A program made the position numbers and the translations under genes. A stretch of DNA of 64,000 bases from Limonium bicolor (taxonomy: Eukaryota > Streptophyta > Magnoliopsida > Caryophyllales > Plumbaginaceae). Shown piece after piece: positions 11,820 through 22,310 of this stretch; position 1 is the stretch's first letter; every line of letters begins with the position of its first letter. The stretch lies in the NCBI GenBank assembly GCA_023374045.1, contig CM041778.1, forward strand, positions 403,184,438 to 403,248,437, written 5' to 3'. The notes beneath the pieces were generated by a model. The model worked only from the letters and a program-made list of their open reading frames with translations, ran no database searches and was not told where the DNA came from.

Positions 11820-12060
11820 TGGCTGGAGGTTGTCTCATGTTCAACCTACATAGTGAGCTCGATCTTCATCCAAAGGTACCCCATGTCTTACCCCTCAAGA
11901 AGCATTTAAAGATGTCAAACGGTACATAATATATTTGAAGGTATTTGGGTGTTGTAGCTCATTTTTTTGTTCCAACAAAGATAAGGAAGTAACTTGAAGA
12001 TAGGGTAGATAAATAAGTGTTTATTGGATATGACGGGGAGAATACAAACTATTAAATCCA
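11820..12060 (+). pseudogene. Possible decayed Ty1/copia RT/RNase H remnant
   Basis: Conceptual translation gives TPQEAFKDVKRYIIYLK, which resembles the conserved stretch at the end of copia reverse transcriptase (usually H-x-x-A-V-K-R-I-L-R-Y-L-K). Nothing recognisable follows. Weak and based on a single motif. Confidence 0.3.
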
Positions 12061-12139
12061 ATGACAAAGACGGTATGTTAATTTTATTAAAGATAAAGCA
12101 TAGGATGGAACACCATATAACTTAACAAAAACAGCGTGT

Positions 12140-12845
12140 CTTAGCTACAGGTGGATGTAGCAATTTTGGCTACATCCGCTGACATGGTAGGTATTTTTTT
12201 TTACAGAAAAGTATAATGGATGCTCTAAGGGTTATAGTACATATAACGTAAAAGAAAACTTGTACGGATGATCATACAAACCTGTACAAATGTTTATTAA
12301 AATATGTACATCCTCACGTAAAAACATGTAGATTCTCGCATTAAAAACATACAGATGGTCACATAAACCTGTACGAATCATTAAATATGTACATCCTTAG
12401 ATTAAAATCTGTACATATAAGGGAGAAAACATGTACATATGGTCATACAAACATGTACAAATGTTCATTAAAGAATATGTACATTCTCACATTTGAACAT
12501 GTACATCGTCACATTAAAACATGTACATTATCACATTAAAATATGTACATACATCCTCACATTAAAATATCATGGTATACATGTAATAATAAATTTTTTA
12601 AAAAGGTGTCAAAACATATCCATGACTGGTCTTGTTTTAAAGAGCTCAAATTTAGGTGAACAATGATATATATTTTTTTTCATTTTGGACTTATATATTA
12701 AAAATTAAAAAAAAGAAAAAAAAAGAAAAAAGAAGTGTCGCGGCTCCTCCCTCCCATTTTTTTTATTAAAAAAGAAAGCAAATTGATACATGATTGTCTT
12801 TCAAGTCTGGCATATGTAGCCATCTTGGCTACAGTCAAATGTATA
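12140..12845. repeat. Imperfect inverted repeat around GTAGC...GGCTACA arms
   Basis: GTAGCAATTTTGGCTACATC at 12158-12177 faces a similar sequence (reverse complement GTAGCCAAGATGGCTACATA) near 12814-12834. Each arm is itself palindromic. Could be the ends of a degraded non-autonomous DNA element. The borders are not defined. Confidence 0.4.
12236..12590. repeat. Degenerate tandem repeat of a roughly 24-bp ACATGTACAT unit
   Basis: The block repeats a unit like AACATGTACATCCTCACATT, with ATGTACAT or a one-base variant in more than ten copies. Spacing is irregular and several units are longer because of small insertions. No coding sequence overlaps it. Confidence 0.75.
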
Positions 12846-13105
12846 CAAGAATTAGGGTAACAAAAATACGAAGTTGCGGCACACTGCTACCCACTATTGT
12901 GTAGTCTAGTGATTTCGTAGTCCCAGATAGCTACTGATTGAACTATTTTTTACTGACTGGGCTGTCTTTTTATTATATAAACTTTAAATGATTGTAACTT
13001 TTGATATATATATATATATATATATGTCCAAAAAAAAAATATCATTGTTCATCTAAATTCAAGGTCTTCAAAACAAGACTAATCATGTATATGTAAACAA
13101 AACAG
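12605..13105. repeat. Imperfect fold-back repeat with arms of about 95 bp
   Basis: The left arm (about 12605-12705) and the reverse complement of the right arm (about 13010-13105) share GGTCTTGTTTTAAAG, TTTAGGTGAACAATGATAT and a following TTTGGAC with few changes. The loop is about 300 bp. Probably a degraded fold-back element. A (TA)n tract lies at about 13003-13025. Confidence 0.6.
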
Positions 13106-13210
13106 TCCAGTCAGCTACTGACTGAATTGCGATATCAAATAGACCGTGCATACTGAAATGCGGGCACACTACACCATCAACGTTGACGTACTGTTGTATT
13201 ATCTATCTTG

Positions 13211-13360
13211 GGCTCTATTCGACATGACTATTTTATGGTTGTTTTGGTCTGATTGTTTTGTGGTTGTTTTATATATGGTAGCATATTATTAGAGTATAAC
13301 GTAGGACCCACGTGGGACCCACGCGGGGAACACCCCAAACTACCACATCCGAACATAGCC
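13211..13360. mobile_element. Small MITE candidate, 150 bp
   Basis: Ends GGCTCTATTCG and CGAACATAGCC are inverted matches at 9 of 11 positions, and TTG flanks both sides (13208-13210 and 13361-13363). A 3-bp duplication and a GG-starting terminus fit a PIF/Harbinger-like MITE, though TTG is not the canonical TTA/TAA. Moderate support only. Confidence 0.4.
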
Positions 13361-13764
13361 TTGATGAAGTTTTAGAAGAGTCAAATCCAAAAGAAGGAGA
13401 CCTATTCATCACCCCATTAGTTTCAAATATGTTTTTTTTTAAGAAAAGTTTTTAAATAGTTGTTGAAGATCTCAATATCATCATAAGAATATAAATCGTC
13501 AATCATGATGTTACTTTTGTTGAAGATGAATGTAAATATATAATCAGTTAAGATTTTTATCTTTATATTATCCTTGTAATTAGGATGGTTAAGAATCCTA
13601 ACTCCCGATGGGCAATGTAATTAGTTACAAGATTAAGTCTTCTTTCCCTAGGGCCAGGCATGGTGTAATGCTGTATACGACACCGTTTGTCAAGGTAAGG
13701 TGATCTGTTAATACGACGACGTTTTAGAGAACGGAAAAGACTGACTGTATACCAGTGCTGGTTT
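13361..13764. other. Stretch without a recognised gene
   Basis: AT-rich, no significant reading frame, no repeat seen elsewhere in the window. Lies upstream of the putative snoRNA-host promoter and may contain part of it. Confidence 0.5.
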
Positions 13765-13847
13765 TTAGGGTTTCTCCTTACGATCCCGCCTATAAGAGCT
13801 TCCTCTTCATTCGCCGACTTAGCAACTCATCTCATTCACGATAGCGG
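13765..13847 (+). promoter_or_regulatory. Telo-box plus TATA promoter and likely short first exon
   Basis: TTAGGGTTT at 13765-13773 is a telo-box (AAACCCTAA reversed), common in promoters of plant ribosomal-protein and snoRNA genes. CTATAAGA follows at 13790-13797. Transcription would then start near 13820. A possible splice donor (GCGG/GTAATG) lies at 13848. Downstream sits the snoRNA candidate at 14004-14088, so the simplest model is a short non-coding first exon followed by a snoRNA-bearing intron, or a direct snoRNA promoter. The start and splice sites are inferred. Confidence 0.5.
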
Positions 13848-14003
13848 GTAATGTTCTTGTCTAACCTCCCTAATTCTAGCTCTACGGGCGATGATAAATG
13901 GTTGGAGGTGCACAATAGTCAGATCATAGTACTATCCTTTTTCTGCGAGTTTCATTCCTTCCTTCTCTGTGAATCGTGTAGTAGTATTAATCGCTGGGTG
14001 AAA

Positions 14004-14088
14004 GCAAAGTGATGAGAATTGATTTGTCTGAATTCCTTTTCCGTGTGGAATTCGTATCAATATATAGCCTTCAAAGTTCTCTGATTGC
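14004..14088 (+). ncRNA. C/D-box snoRNA candidate guiding 25S rRNA 2'-O-methylation
   Basis: Would direct fibrillarin-type methylation of 25S rRNA in the nucleolus. Box C (TGATGA) lies at 14010-14015, box D (CTGA) at 14081-14084, and GCAA (14004-14007) can pair with TTGC (14085-14088) as the terminal stem. A possible D' box CTGA is at 14028-14031; a C' box is not clear. The 14 nt directly before box D (14067-14080, GCCTTCAAAGTTCT) are the exact complement of AGAACUUUGAAGGC, a highly conserved 25S/28S segment as I recall it. By the D+5 rule the methylated base is the C in AGAAC. I believe this is the known plant site Cm1479 (Arabidopsis numbering), from memory. Length 85 nt is usual for the class. 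Confidence 0.7.
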
Positions 14089-15600
14089 ATTTCGTGTTTC
14101 CCTGATTCTCCTCGATTTTAAATGTATTTTGAATTGATAGTATTTCCAAATCTAAATGTTGGTTTCTATTGGGATTGCAATCAAACTATTATCTGATTAA
14201 TGTGAAGTTGTAGGGCACCTTGTTACGTATGCTGTTTCATTATATACCATAGCAGACTACACGAGCTTGGTGCAACATCAATTCCCTTATCAACTGCTGT
14301 GATGTTAATCGCTGTTATGAATGCTCATCCCATAGTTGTGAAGGATACAATTCAGCTCACATATATGCCTTCAGTTTTTTCCTTAAGTTTCATGCCATCC
14401 TTTTAAGTTTTTCCTGCCTTTTGTGTTTGCATTGATTTGATCTAGTTGTTGTCATGTTTGTGTGGTTTAGGCTCTAGTCGGTGTTTGACCGGCTAATCGA
14501 TGGCGCAACAACGCAATGTGTGTAGCTTGCACCTTAATACGTAGCCTGTCGCTATTGTGCTATAGGCTATATGCCATGGTGCGACAACAACGTTTCTTCT
14601 TTCCATACTTTTTTCATCTCATGGCCTCTCATATGCTGAGAGGTTGTTATCCGATGGAAACGAAGACATGAAAGCTTGAAGCTCTTCATGATTGTTGCCA
14701 ATGCGTTGTCACTGTACCTGAGTACTCCCCCTTTTGTGTTTGATTGAAGGCAGTCTTTATATTGTCGAAAGGGTTAACTGTTGTCACAGTAGTATTTGCA
14801 CCAATTAGCCCCTTGCATCTTCTAATTTTAGTTGCAAGGAAACATTGAGAAGGTATCTTAAGGTGCTACAATGACTAGCGGGGGCTTAATTTAACGTTGA
14901 GTGCACTTGCTTCAAGTTTCGCCCTGTGCTCCCAGCATGTGAGGTCCTACAGGCCGTGTAACAAGTTGGCTCTTACTTTTCAATGCCCCATGAGAATTTT
15001 GACCATAAAGTTACCCACTTTTGAATAACGTTTAGGTCTTGCTCATGCTTGGATAGTGATTTATAAGAAATATGTAAAGAAGCTGTTTCCTTATAAAGGT
15101 TGATTTTGGGCACTAAATTATTGGATTGTTGGAAGTTGGAGGGGAATGTTGGCTGCCATGATGGAGTAATTAGAAGATAAGATAACATGCACCCCACTAA
15201 CAAAAATGTAGCCTACTCTGTTCTCTCCCATATCTCTCCTCTCTCTTCTCCCCAACGTTGTTATTTTTGCCTAGTCACTATGCTCACCTCTAACACATGC
15301 ATTGTGCCAGTCCGATGCACGCTTACATGGACAAGCTCAGTAGGTTCTTCCCTCATTTGGCCGAGATTTACTTATTCACCTCTTTCAATGTTGGAATGTA
15401 TTATGAATGAAATTGAATTGGTTGACGTGCCAGCATTTCTTATGTATCCTGGAGAAATAGAATGGATTACTCCATTTGGAGTTTGGAATGCAAAGGATGA
15501 TTGCAACAGTCTCAATTGGAAAATGCATGTGAGTTTTCTTATTACTCCATTGCTCATCGTCTTGGATCTTTTTAGGCTTATTCATTCACTCCATTTTGGC
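14089..15600. other. Low-repeat stretch, no protein gene recognised
   Basis: The longest plus frame (15187-15756) has a composition and sequence that resemble no family I know and looks like chance. Could be intron or exon of a non-coding snoRNA host transcript, but no splice structure can be established. No other C/D pair with a recognisable rRNA match was found. Confidence 0.5.
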
Positions 15601-15614
15601 ATCAAAGCAATCGT

Positions 15615-15890
15615 ATTGGTGTGGATTGAAGTGGCAAGCGTGCCGCTTGAATTGGAGCAAATGGTGTCAATGATGCAGCCAAAATCAATTGAACTCTGTG
15701 CACTGTGGAGGGTTTGGAAACAGCTTCGCCGAATTAATGTTGGTTGCATGGATTGAAGTGGGAGGGTGTCGCTTGAACTGCAGTAAATGGTGCTGATGTT
15801 GTTTGCTGTAAGCCAAAATCAATCGCACACTTTGTGCTGTGGAGGGTTTGGAAGTAGCTTTGTCTAATCGATGTTGGTTGCATATGCATG
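15615..15890 (+). repeat. Two diverged tandem copies of a roughly 130-140 bp unit
   Basis: TGGATTGAAGTGG starts the copies at about 15621 and 15748. Both share CCAAAATCAAT, then CTGTGGAGGGTTTGGAA, then AATGTTGGTTGCAT in the same order. Unit length is in the range of H/ACA RNAs, but I could not fold both copies into the required double hairpin with H and ACA boxes, so no RNA class is assigned. Confidence 0.65.
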
Positions 15891-16869
15891 GCTGGATTGG
15901 CAAAGTGTATATTCAGATCTGGATGATTTCAGTGAAACAACACTGATATAAAGAATGCGTGTTTTATTCAGAGGGTTGCTATGGTATTGAGGAAGAGCAA
16001 GCTTGAATTCCTTCTACCTGATGCCATAAAGGAGAAGTGTTGTGGAAGCAGTGGTAACCAGATGATACATATGTAGGTGACTTTGGGGTTGGCTCAGAGC
16101 CGTCATGGGGAATGAGGACTATTGTCCCTAATTGCATGAGTAAGGACACTTTTTGTGTGATTAGTTTTTTTCAAACCTTTCGATTAGGTCAATGTCCATT
16201 TTGTCCGTTTTAGTAGTTGTGCTTTGGTAGTTTTCTACTTTTCGCTAGCATGTGGAAAATTTGTAGAAGTTGAAAGAGCTTGTATGACCACACTATGGTG
16301 CTGGCAGGTCCCTCACTAAGTTGCTTATGCAACCTCCCATGAGGAACAAGCTGCACATAGTAATAAGACTTGTTTTGTTATGTTTGAAATGATGATACAA
16401 AAGTATTATGAATATATTCTCCATTTGTATTGTACTTTGTTAAATTAATGGAAGTTGGTTGGTAGTATTGGTGAACAAGATCTTAACAGGATATGCACAT
16501 GTGCATTGAAATGCAAAAAAGTTTGACTTTTGGCCCCACCCATGATAGGATTATCATGTTCTAACAACTGATTTTGTTTGAAGGTAACAAAATTGAATTC
16601 ACATTTCTCTTTTACTTGAATTATTATCTATATTTGTTTCATTTTATCCATTCATGAATTAGCTATTGTGAGAAACCCCAAATTTAAAAGTTCTTCAATT
16701 TTGGACCATTTGGTGGCTTCATGTGACTCAATTATTTCAAATGTTTGATGTGGTTCTTGAGGGGTTGTGTTTTGCAGTTTATTTAGGCTTTAATGATAGC
16801 TTCACAGGAGAATGCCCAAGTTCTTCCCTTCACTCGATACTTGGTTTGTAAATCTTTCTCAATGGAAAG
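15891..16869. other. Stretch without a recognised gene
   Basis: No supported reading frame. 16315-16360 (CCTCCCATGAGGAACAAGCT region) is loosely similar to 63515-63550, so it may belong to the same old repeat family as the right flank. Confidence 0.4.
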
Positions 16870-17070
16870 CACAAACAATTAAGCGGCGGAAATACTCTTG
16901 GTCAAGCCTGGAAACTTGAGGGTGACTTTAAAATTCATAGTGTTTGTAAGGATCTGTTTCTTTTTGAAAGCAGGAAATGGTGCATACAGCTCTATATCAT
17001 GGATCGTGGCGCTTTGATAGTTTACTGTTGGCTTTTCAATGAATCGACAAGTAAAATATATCACCACACG
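16870..17070 (+). pseudogene. LINE ORF1 (DUF4283) fragment, left part
   Basis: Reading across small frameshifts gives IHSVCKDLFLFESRKW, similar to the DUF4283 segment before the conserved Trp-Pro-Phe motif of plant LINE ORF1 proteins, which bind element RNA. The frame is interrupted at 17071 by the CACTA terminus and resumes at 62222. No intact start remains. Confidence 0.5.
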
Positions 17071-17240
17071 CACTAGTATAAAAAGGGTTTTTTTCAACCT
17101 CATATTTTTGACAATTTTTATAATTTAGTTGAAAAAGAGTTTCGGGTCAGGACATTTTCGACGGTTTCTAGTAATAACCACTGAAAATTTGTTTAATTAA
17201 AGGTATTTTTGACGGCTGTTCTTAGGAACCGCCGAAAAAG
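17071..17240 (+). repeat. CACTA left terminus and subterminal repeats
   Basis: The CACTAGTATAAAAAGGG end is followed by repeats related to TTTTCGACGGTT and ACCGCCGAAAAAG (about 17153-17240). In other CACTA elements, such motifs bind the element's own TnpA-like protein. Confidence 0.85.
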
Positions 17241-18141
17241 GGTCGTATATCTAAACTTCCAACCCCGTTCGTAACACTCTTCGTTCGCCAGTTTTCTCCC
17301 TCTCCCCGCGCAACAAAAATTGTCCAACAATCGCCACCAGCCCGGAACGCCGCCGTTGTTTGCCGTCCACGCCCGCCCTAGTCGCGCCACCGTCTCCTCA
17401 CCCTTGCTGTAGCCTAGATCAACCGAAAAATATAGTGATTTAGGTAAGTTTTTACACATTTTTACATTTCGAAGTTTTGTCAAATTGGACCTTAATTTGT
17501 TGTTAAAATGAAATTGTTGATTGATTTGTGTCCTTTGAATGGTATTTAATTGATTGGTTTGAGAGGAAATAGTATATGCGGCCAATTTTGGAAAATAATC
17601 ATATGCTCGCAAGGTGTTCGATGAAATGCCTTAGCCGATTTCAGCAACTTTTTTGCTAGCTTTCTATTGTTTGTGTGAGTTGTTGACAAGTAAACAACCT
17701 TGGTGAATTGACGTATCAATTGTACTGTGTTTTCTTCATTTAGATACTACACAAGATCGCCGGTGTAGTCCCGTCAGCTAGCTCCTCGTCGCCTTCGCTC
17801 ACCACCTGCTTTTGCTACTCCCATCGGACCTGACAATGGTCCGAAAAGGGGAAAAACAGGTGACACAAGGGTTGTTTTTGTTGACTGTATTTTTTTATAT
17901 ATACAACTATTATCCTAGCTCACTTCTAATTATTATGGTTTGCAGTTACACCCTTTGACAGCAACATTTGTTGCCGTCCTCCGCCCTGTCTCCTCCCTCT
18001 GACCGAGTTCCGCTTGTTTCTCGTCCTTCCAAATACAGGTTAGTTTTATTTTTTAACCTAGATTAATTTCTATTTATCATAATTGTTTGTATAATTTGTT
18101 GATCTATAATAACCAACTATATTATATATATCACCAAGTAG

Positions 18142-18185
<44 letters not shown>

Positions 18186-18418
18186 TTACAACAACCTTCT
18201 AGTAGTGTATACTACGTCTGATCACGATGAGGATTTATGGGTTGAAAATCTTAAATGATATGTTTGTTTGTTAGGTAATTATACAAAAATATTTCATTAT
18301 TTGTTTGTTCGTTCAGTAATTTGTTGGAATATTCATGATGTCTTATTATGTATTTTTTACATTATTTGTTGTGTTGTTATTAATATCGCATTGTTTATCT
18401 GTGCAGACAGTTAAATGA
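17241..18418 (+). other. CACTA 5' leader region
   Basis: No supported coding sequence. Contains (TA)n at 18147-18182, a microsatellite of about 36 bp, and CT-rich stretches. Probably leader exons and introns of the transposon gene. A minus frame at 17193-17612 overlaps the subterminal repeats and is judged spurious. Confidence 0.5.
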
Positions 18419-19872
18419 ATGATATGGATGACCCGTGAGTTTCTGACTAAGGCATCCCGACGAAAGAAGAAGCAAACACGTGGAGAGAAAGGCTGCAAGT
18501 CACAGGCCCGAGCTGATGAGGGGGGTCATGGCCTGGATGAGATTAGGGTGTCCGCTGTGCCACCTGTGGACACAGAGACTGGACCTTCTGGATCACAAAT
18601 CCCACAGATTAGGAACGTAAAACCTCGGGGTCCTATGAAAGCTCTCAGGGCGAAGAAGATTGAGTCAAAGCCGCTGTAGTTTAATGAGTATCTACAGCCG
18701 ACTGGGGAATGAGCTGGAGACTTCACTAAGGAGCTAGACATCATTGTGCGAGAGTATTGTGATATCACTCTCACCTGGCCTCAGGTTGACAAAGGACTGA
18801 AGAAACAAATATTTGAGATCATACAGGTAAATAAAAAATAGTTAAAGTATTATTTTATACAGTTTGTAGGTATCCATAACTAATATTTGTTTCATTTATG
18901 GTAATATGTAGAAACGATATCAAATACCTGCAGAAAGTGAGTACTACACCATGGTCAAAGCGATGATGCGCAAGAAATTTTTAGATCATAAGCATGATCT
19001 GGTCAAGTGGTTCATCACCAAGAACCTTAAGAGGCCGGACGGCGACACATGTCAGCCTTGGGAGATTTACACACCAATAACCTAAGAGAAGTGGAAGGAG
19101 TTTTATACTAAGAAGATGGAGACGAAAGTACGTACTAACTTTAAAATAGTTAATTATTATATATATTAATATGGTGTATATGTTTACATATGTATATTTG
19201 TAATTGTAATCATCTTAATTGTTTGTTTACTTGATAACAGGAGTATCGTGACGCCCAATCAACGAATGCGAAGAAGAATGAATATCGTCACGTGTTGGGT
19301 GCCAAAGGGGTTAATAGAAGAGTGCCTGAATGGGTGGCAGAAGGGGAGTTGCCATCAGATATGAACACTCTGGATAAGCACCAGCTACGGGGTACATTTT
19401 CACATACTAATGAGGAAGTTACCCAAGGGATGAGCTGAATGAGTTGAATGAGGAAGTTACCCAAGAGACTTGGGTTCCTGGTCGACATGATGACCAACTA
19501 TCTCGAGCCCTTGGAAAGCAAGATCATCCAGGCCGAGCAGTGGGGTTAGGGGGGTTAACATAAGGATAAGAAAACTTTTTGGAAACCCCGGGTCAATGAA
19601 AGGGAGTAGTCGAGGACAGACAATCTCTTACGAGGAGCATATGCCTGTCATTAATGACATGAGAGAGCAGTGGAAGAAGGAGGTCATTGTTGAAATACAT
19701 CAAGGTAGTGGTACACCCCAGCCATATGCTCCTGCTTCTGATCCTTCTCGCCCTTCGTACCCCAGTTATCATAATGATCCTCCCTTATTCCCAAGCAATG
19801 ACGGTGTTACTCCTGCTGGACTGTACACAAGCGTCGAGTCCATTGACCAGTATCCTTACGCATATGTACAGG
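18419..19872 (+). pseudogene. CACTA Transposase_24-like (Ptta/En/Spm) protein gene, broken, with introns
   Basis: Encodes the plant En/Spm-family protein thought to act like TnpA in binding element ends. Exon 1 (about 18419-18826) ends TLTWPQVDKGLKKQIFEIIQ before a CAG/GTAAAT donor. Exon 2 (about 18912-19127) reads ESEYYTMVKAMMRKKF and ends before GTACGT. Exon 3 starts after ACAG at about 19241 with EYRDAQSTNAKKNEYRH, the family motif. LSRALGKQDHPGRAVGLGG near 19500-19545 matches the conserved L-G-x-x-x-H-x-G-R-V-x-G-x-G pattern. Stops at about 18677, 18710 and 19084 and a frameshift near 19436 make it a pseudogene. Confidence 0.8.
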
Positions 19873-19954
19873 TAATTTTTTATATTCTTAAGTGTTTTAT
19901 TACTTGTCATATCTTTTATTACATTCAATCATCTACTAATTTGATGAAATTGTA

Positions 19955-21414
19955 AGATCCGATAAACTGTAACCTCCTGCTCCCATACAACAATCAAGAT
20001 ATACGTGTCGCAGAAGGAAGGGTGTACTCATCAGGCCCGAATGATGTGACCCATGGGATGCCACTACAGCCTTATCACGGGAGTCTTTATGGACGAACCA
20101 AATTATAAGTGTCCTGATCTAGAGCTCCCTGTACCTACACAGGAGTACAACACGGTTCGGTCTGCAAATGGTGCATTTGTTTAGTGGCCTGCTCGTCTGA
20201 TTCAGAAGTGTGTAGAGGTATGCCTAATACAAACCACTAATGTAGTTATTATTGTTTACATATGAATATAGTATGTGTGGATGCTCAGTTCATGACTAGT
20301 ATTGTATGTCGAATGTAAATAGGCATTAAAAAAGAAATCTACGTCTCCTATAAGAAAGAAGTCAAAGATTAAACCCCCTGAATACAAATCATCCACCAAC
20401 GTTGTTCATAGAGAAAACTTGGTGGATGATTCCATATATGCAAGCTTGGGGCCAAACATGAAATGCTTGCATGATATAATCCGTGACTTCCCAGAGGGCA
20501 GAAATTCTATCCTGCTCAACTTTGAGGATGACCTTCTTCACTACTTTTAGAAGTCGACATGTGGACGATCAACGTGAAGGACATCCTGAAATCTGATTGG
20601 TTGCCTATCACAATGGTGCACTCATTCATTCTGTAAGTATTAGTCTTTTTTTTGTAATTAAGTCATCAATTGACATCCTGAAACAATGTTAATTATTATA
20701 TCTTTTAATTTATGAACAAGTTTTTGCATGACAAAATGCAATATTTTTCCCTTACCAAGTATGGATTTCTGTGTCTTGAAAGAGCGTCATACACTGCTTT
20801 GAAGTGTGATACAGACGCTTGCAAGGACTACTTGCAACGTGCGATGATTAACAGCATCAAAGCGAAAAAGAAATATCTTCTTCTACCATATCATTAAAGG
20901 TAATAACTTTTGTTTATCATTTTAATTTGAACAAATGTTGTAGTTTGTTGATTTTGACATTATAATGACATGTTAGTGTTTTGGTATTACACATTGCTCA
21001 TTGGGTTCTACTGGTGGTGTGTATGGATCATTTGAAGATACTATTTCTTGATCTGTTGCAGAGCGGAAATTCAAAAAACGTCAAGATAAAGCCACAACTG
21101 AGCATGTAAGTACATTATGAACTACTTCTTTATGTATTTCAACAATTTTAATTTAATTTTATTGTGCATTGATATCCTAATTCTATTAATGTTTGTTTAT
21201 GATATTAATTGTGCAATGTATATCAAAGTGTTATGATGACAGAGCTTGGGGTAAGGTCAAGAGGTGCTATCCCATGGACTGCAGTGAAGGTACATGCGTC
21301 ATCACTTGTTTATTATTGATAAGTTATCATCACTATCAAATGTCTTATGTAATTTGTTTTTTTCTGTGTTTAAGTGTCCACGTCAACCCGGGGGTTCGGA
21401 GTGTGGGTATTATG
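19955..21414 (+). pseudogene. CACTA Ulp1-like C48 protease domain gene, 5' part, interrupted
   Basis: Ulp1-type cysteine protease domains, which in cells remove SUMO, are carried by many plant CACTA elements. Blocks seen: LPVPTQEYNTVRSANGAF (about 20128-20181), the helix LLLPYH at 20877-20894, AHWVLLVV (catalytic His, about 20995-21018), FLDLLQSG (catalytic Asp, about 21045-21068) and PGGSECGYYV (catalytic Cys, about 21387-21416). Introns lie between blocks. The Cys motif is cut by the giant LTR at 21415, and the frame resumes at 61497 with AMRYMHDIV. Stops (e.g. at about 20188 and 20550) show decay. Confidence 0.8.
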
Positions 21415-22111
21415 TGTAGACACCAAAAATTCTCACCCCATAAAGTAAATTCCGAAATAAGAAATGAAATAAGAGGGGTCGTCGCCTTTCTTTTTCAAAA
21501 TGTATTAGCGTGCGTGCCGAAATGAAACCGTCGTTTTAAAATCTTTTTCAAAGCATTTCATAAAAACATGATTTTCCGAAAATGAATTTTCAAATGACAT
21601 TCTGATTTCAAACCCATCCCTTTTGTCTCATTGCCTATTTGCTCACCTATCAGTTTCCTTTTATTTTGTTACTTTTTTATCCTATTTATTGTTGCTTTTA
21701 ATTTTCTTCTAGCATTTATTATATTTTTTTTATCATCAGCATTTTCATTGTTATTTATATCATTTTATGTGCCCTTTACTATTATTATTTTTATTTGCGT
21801 ACCTCATTTTGTTGCTTAAGCTTACTCATATATTATTTGACTCAGTCTTATTTTCCGCTATTCGTACACATTTAATTCGTTTCCCATTTTGTCACATTCA
21901 CTTGTATTTTTATCACCATCGTATTAGTACTATTTTATTATTTCATGTACATACTTCATTCGTTATATATCTCGCTGTGATTTATGCGACCATTAGATTA
22001 ACTCTTTTGTTTGTTGCAAACTTCCTTTCGAGATTGTAGCACTTTTAGAAGAGTCAACCAGCCGAAATTAGAGCTTTTGTATTATTTCTCTCATGTATGT
22101 ATCGAATTCTA

Positions 22112-22310
22112 TCATAGCTTAATTGGGTAGTGTGTTCATGTGGGTTCCTATTGATCATGGGTTCGAATCTTACAAAGAAGTGGTGTGGTTTTTAATTTTC
22201 CCTTTTAGCTTGTGATAGAACTCTAGTTTTAGTTCTCACAACGATATATTGAATATTGTCTTAGCTTGGCTGGTTACTAGGCGCTGCAAGAGTGTGAACG
22301 ACCCAAGAGT
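22112..22310 (+). mobile_element. Two adjacent tRNA-derived SINE-like heads inside the LTR
   Basis: TAGCTTAATTGGG (22115-22127, box A like) and GGTTCGAATCT (22160-22170, box B) are spaced as in tRNA genes. A second box A, TAGCTTGGCTGGT, lies at 22262-22274; its box B is deleted here but present in the other LTR as GGTTTGAATCT at 56078-56088. The rest does not fold as a functional tRNA. Confidence 0.55.

Noticed and set aside
13889..13930. Second C/D snoRNA using GCGATGAT as box C
   Set aside because: No box D at a suitable distance and no recognised rRNA guide.
15187..15756. 189-codon plus frame
   Set aside because: No domain, unusual composition, and it overlaps a diverged tandem duplication. 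Likely chance.
18147..18182. Possible structural element in (TA)n
   Set aside because: Plain dinucleotide microsatellite.
22115..22175. tRNA gene
   Set aside because: Boxes A and B are present but the sequence does not form the acceptor and anticodon stems; kept as a SINE-like head.
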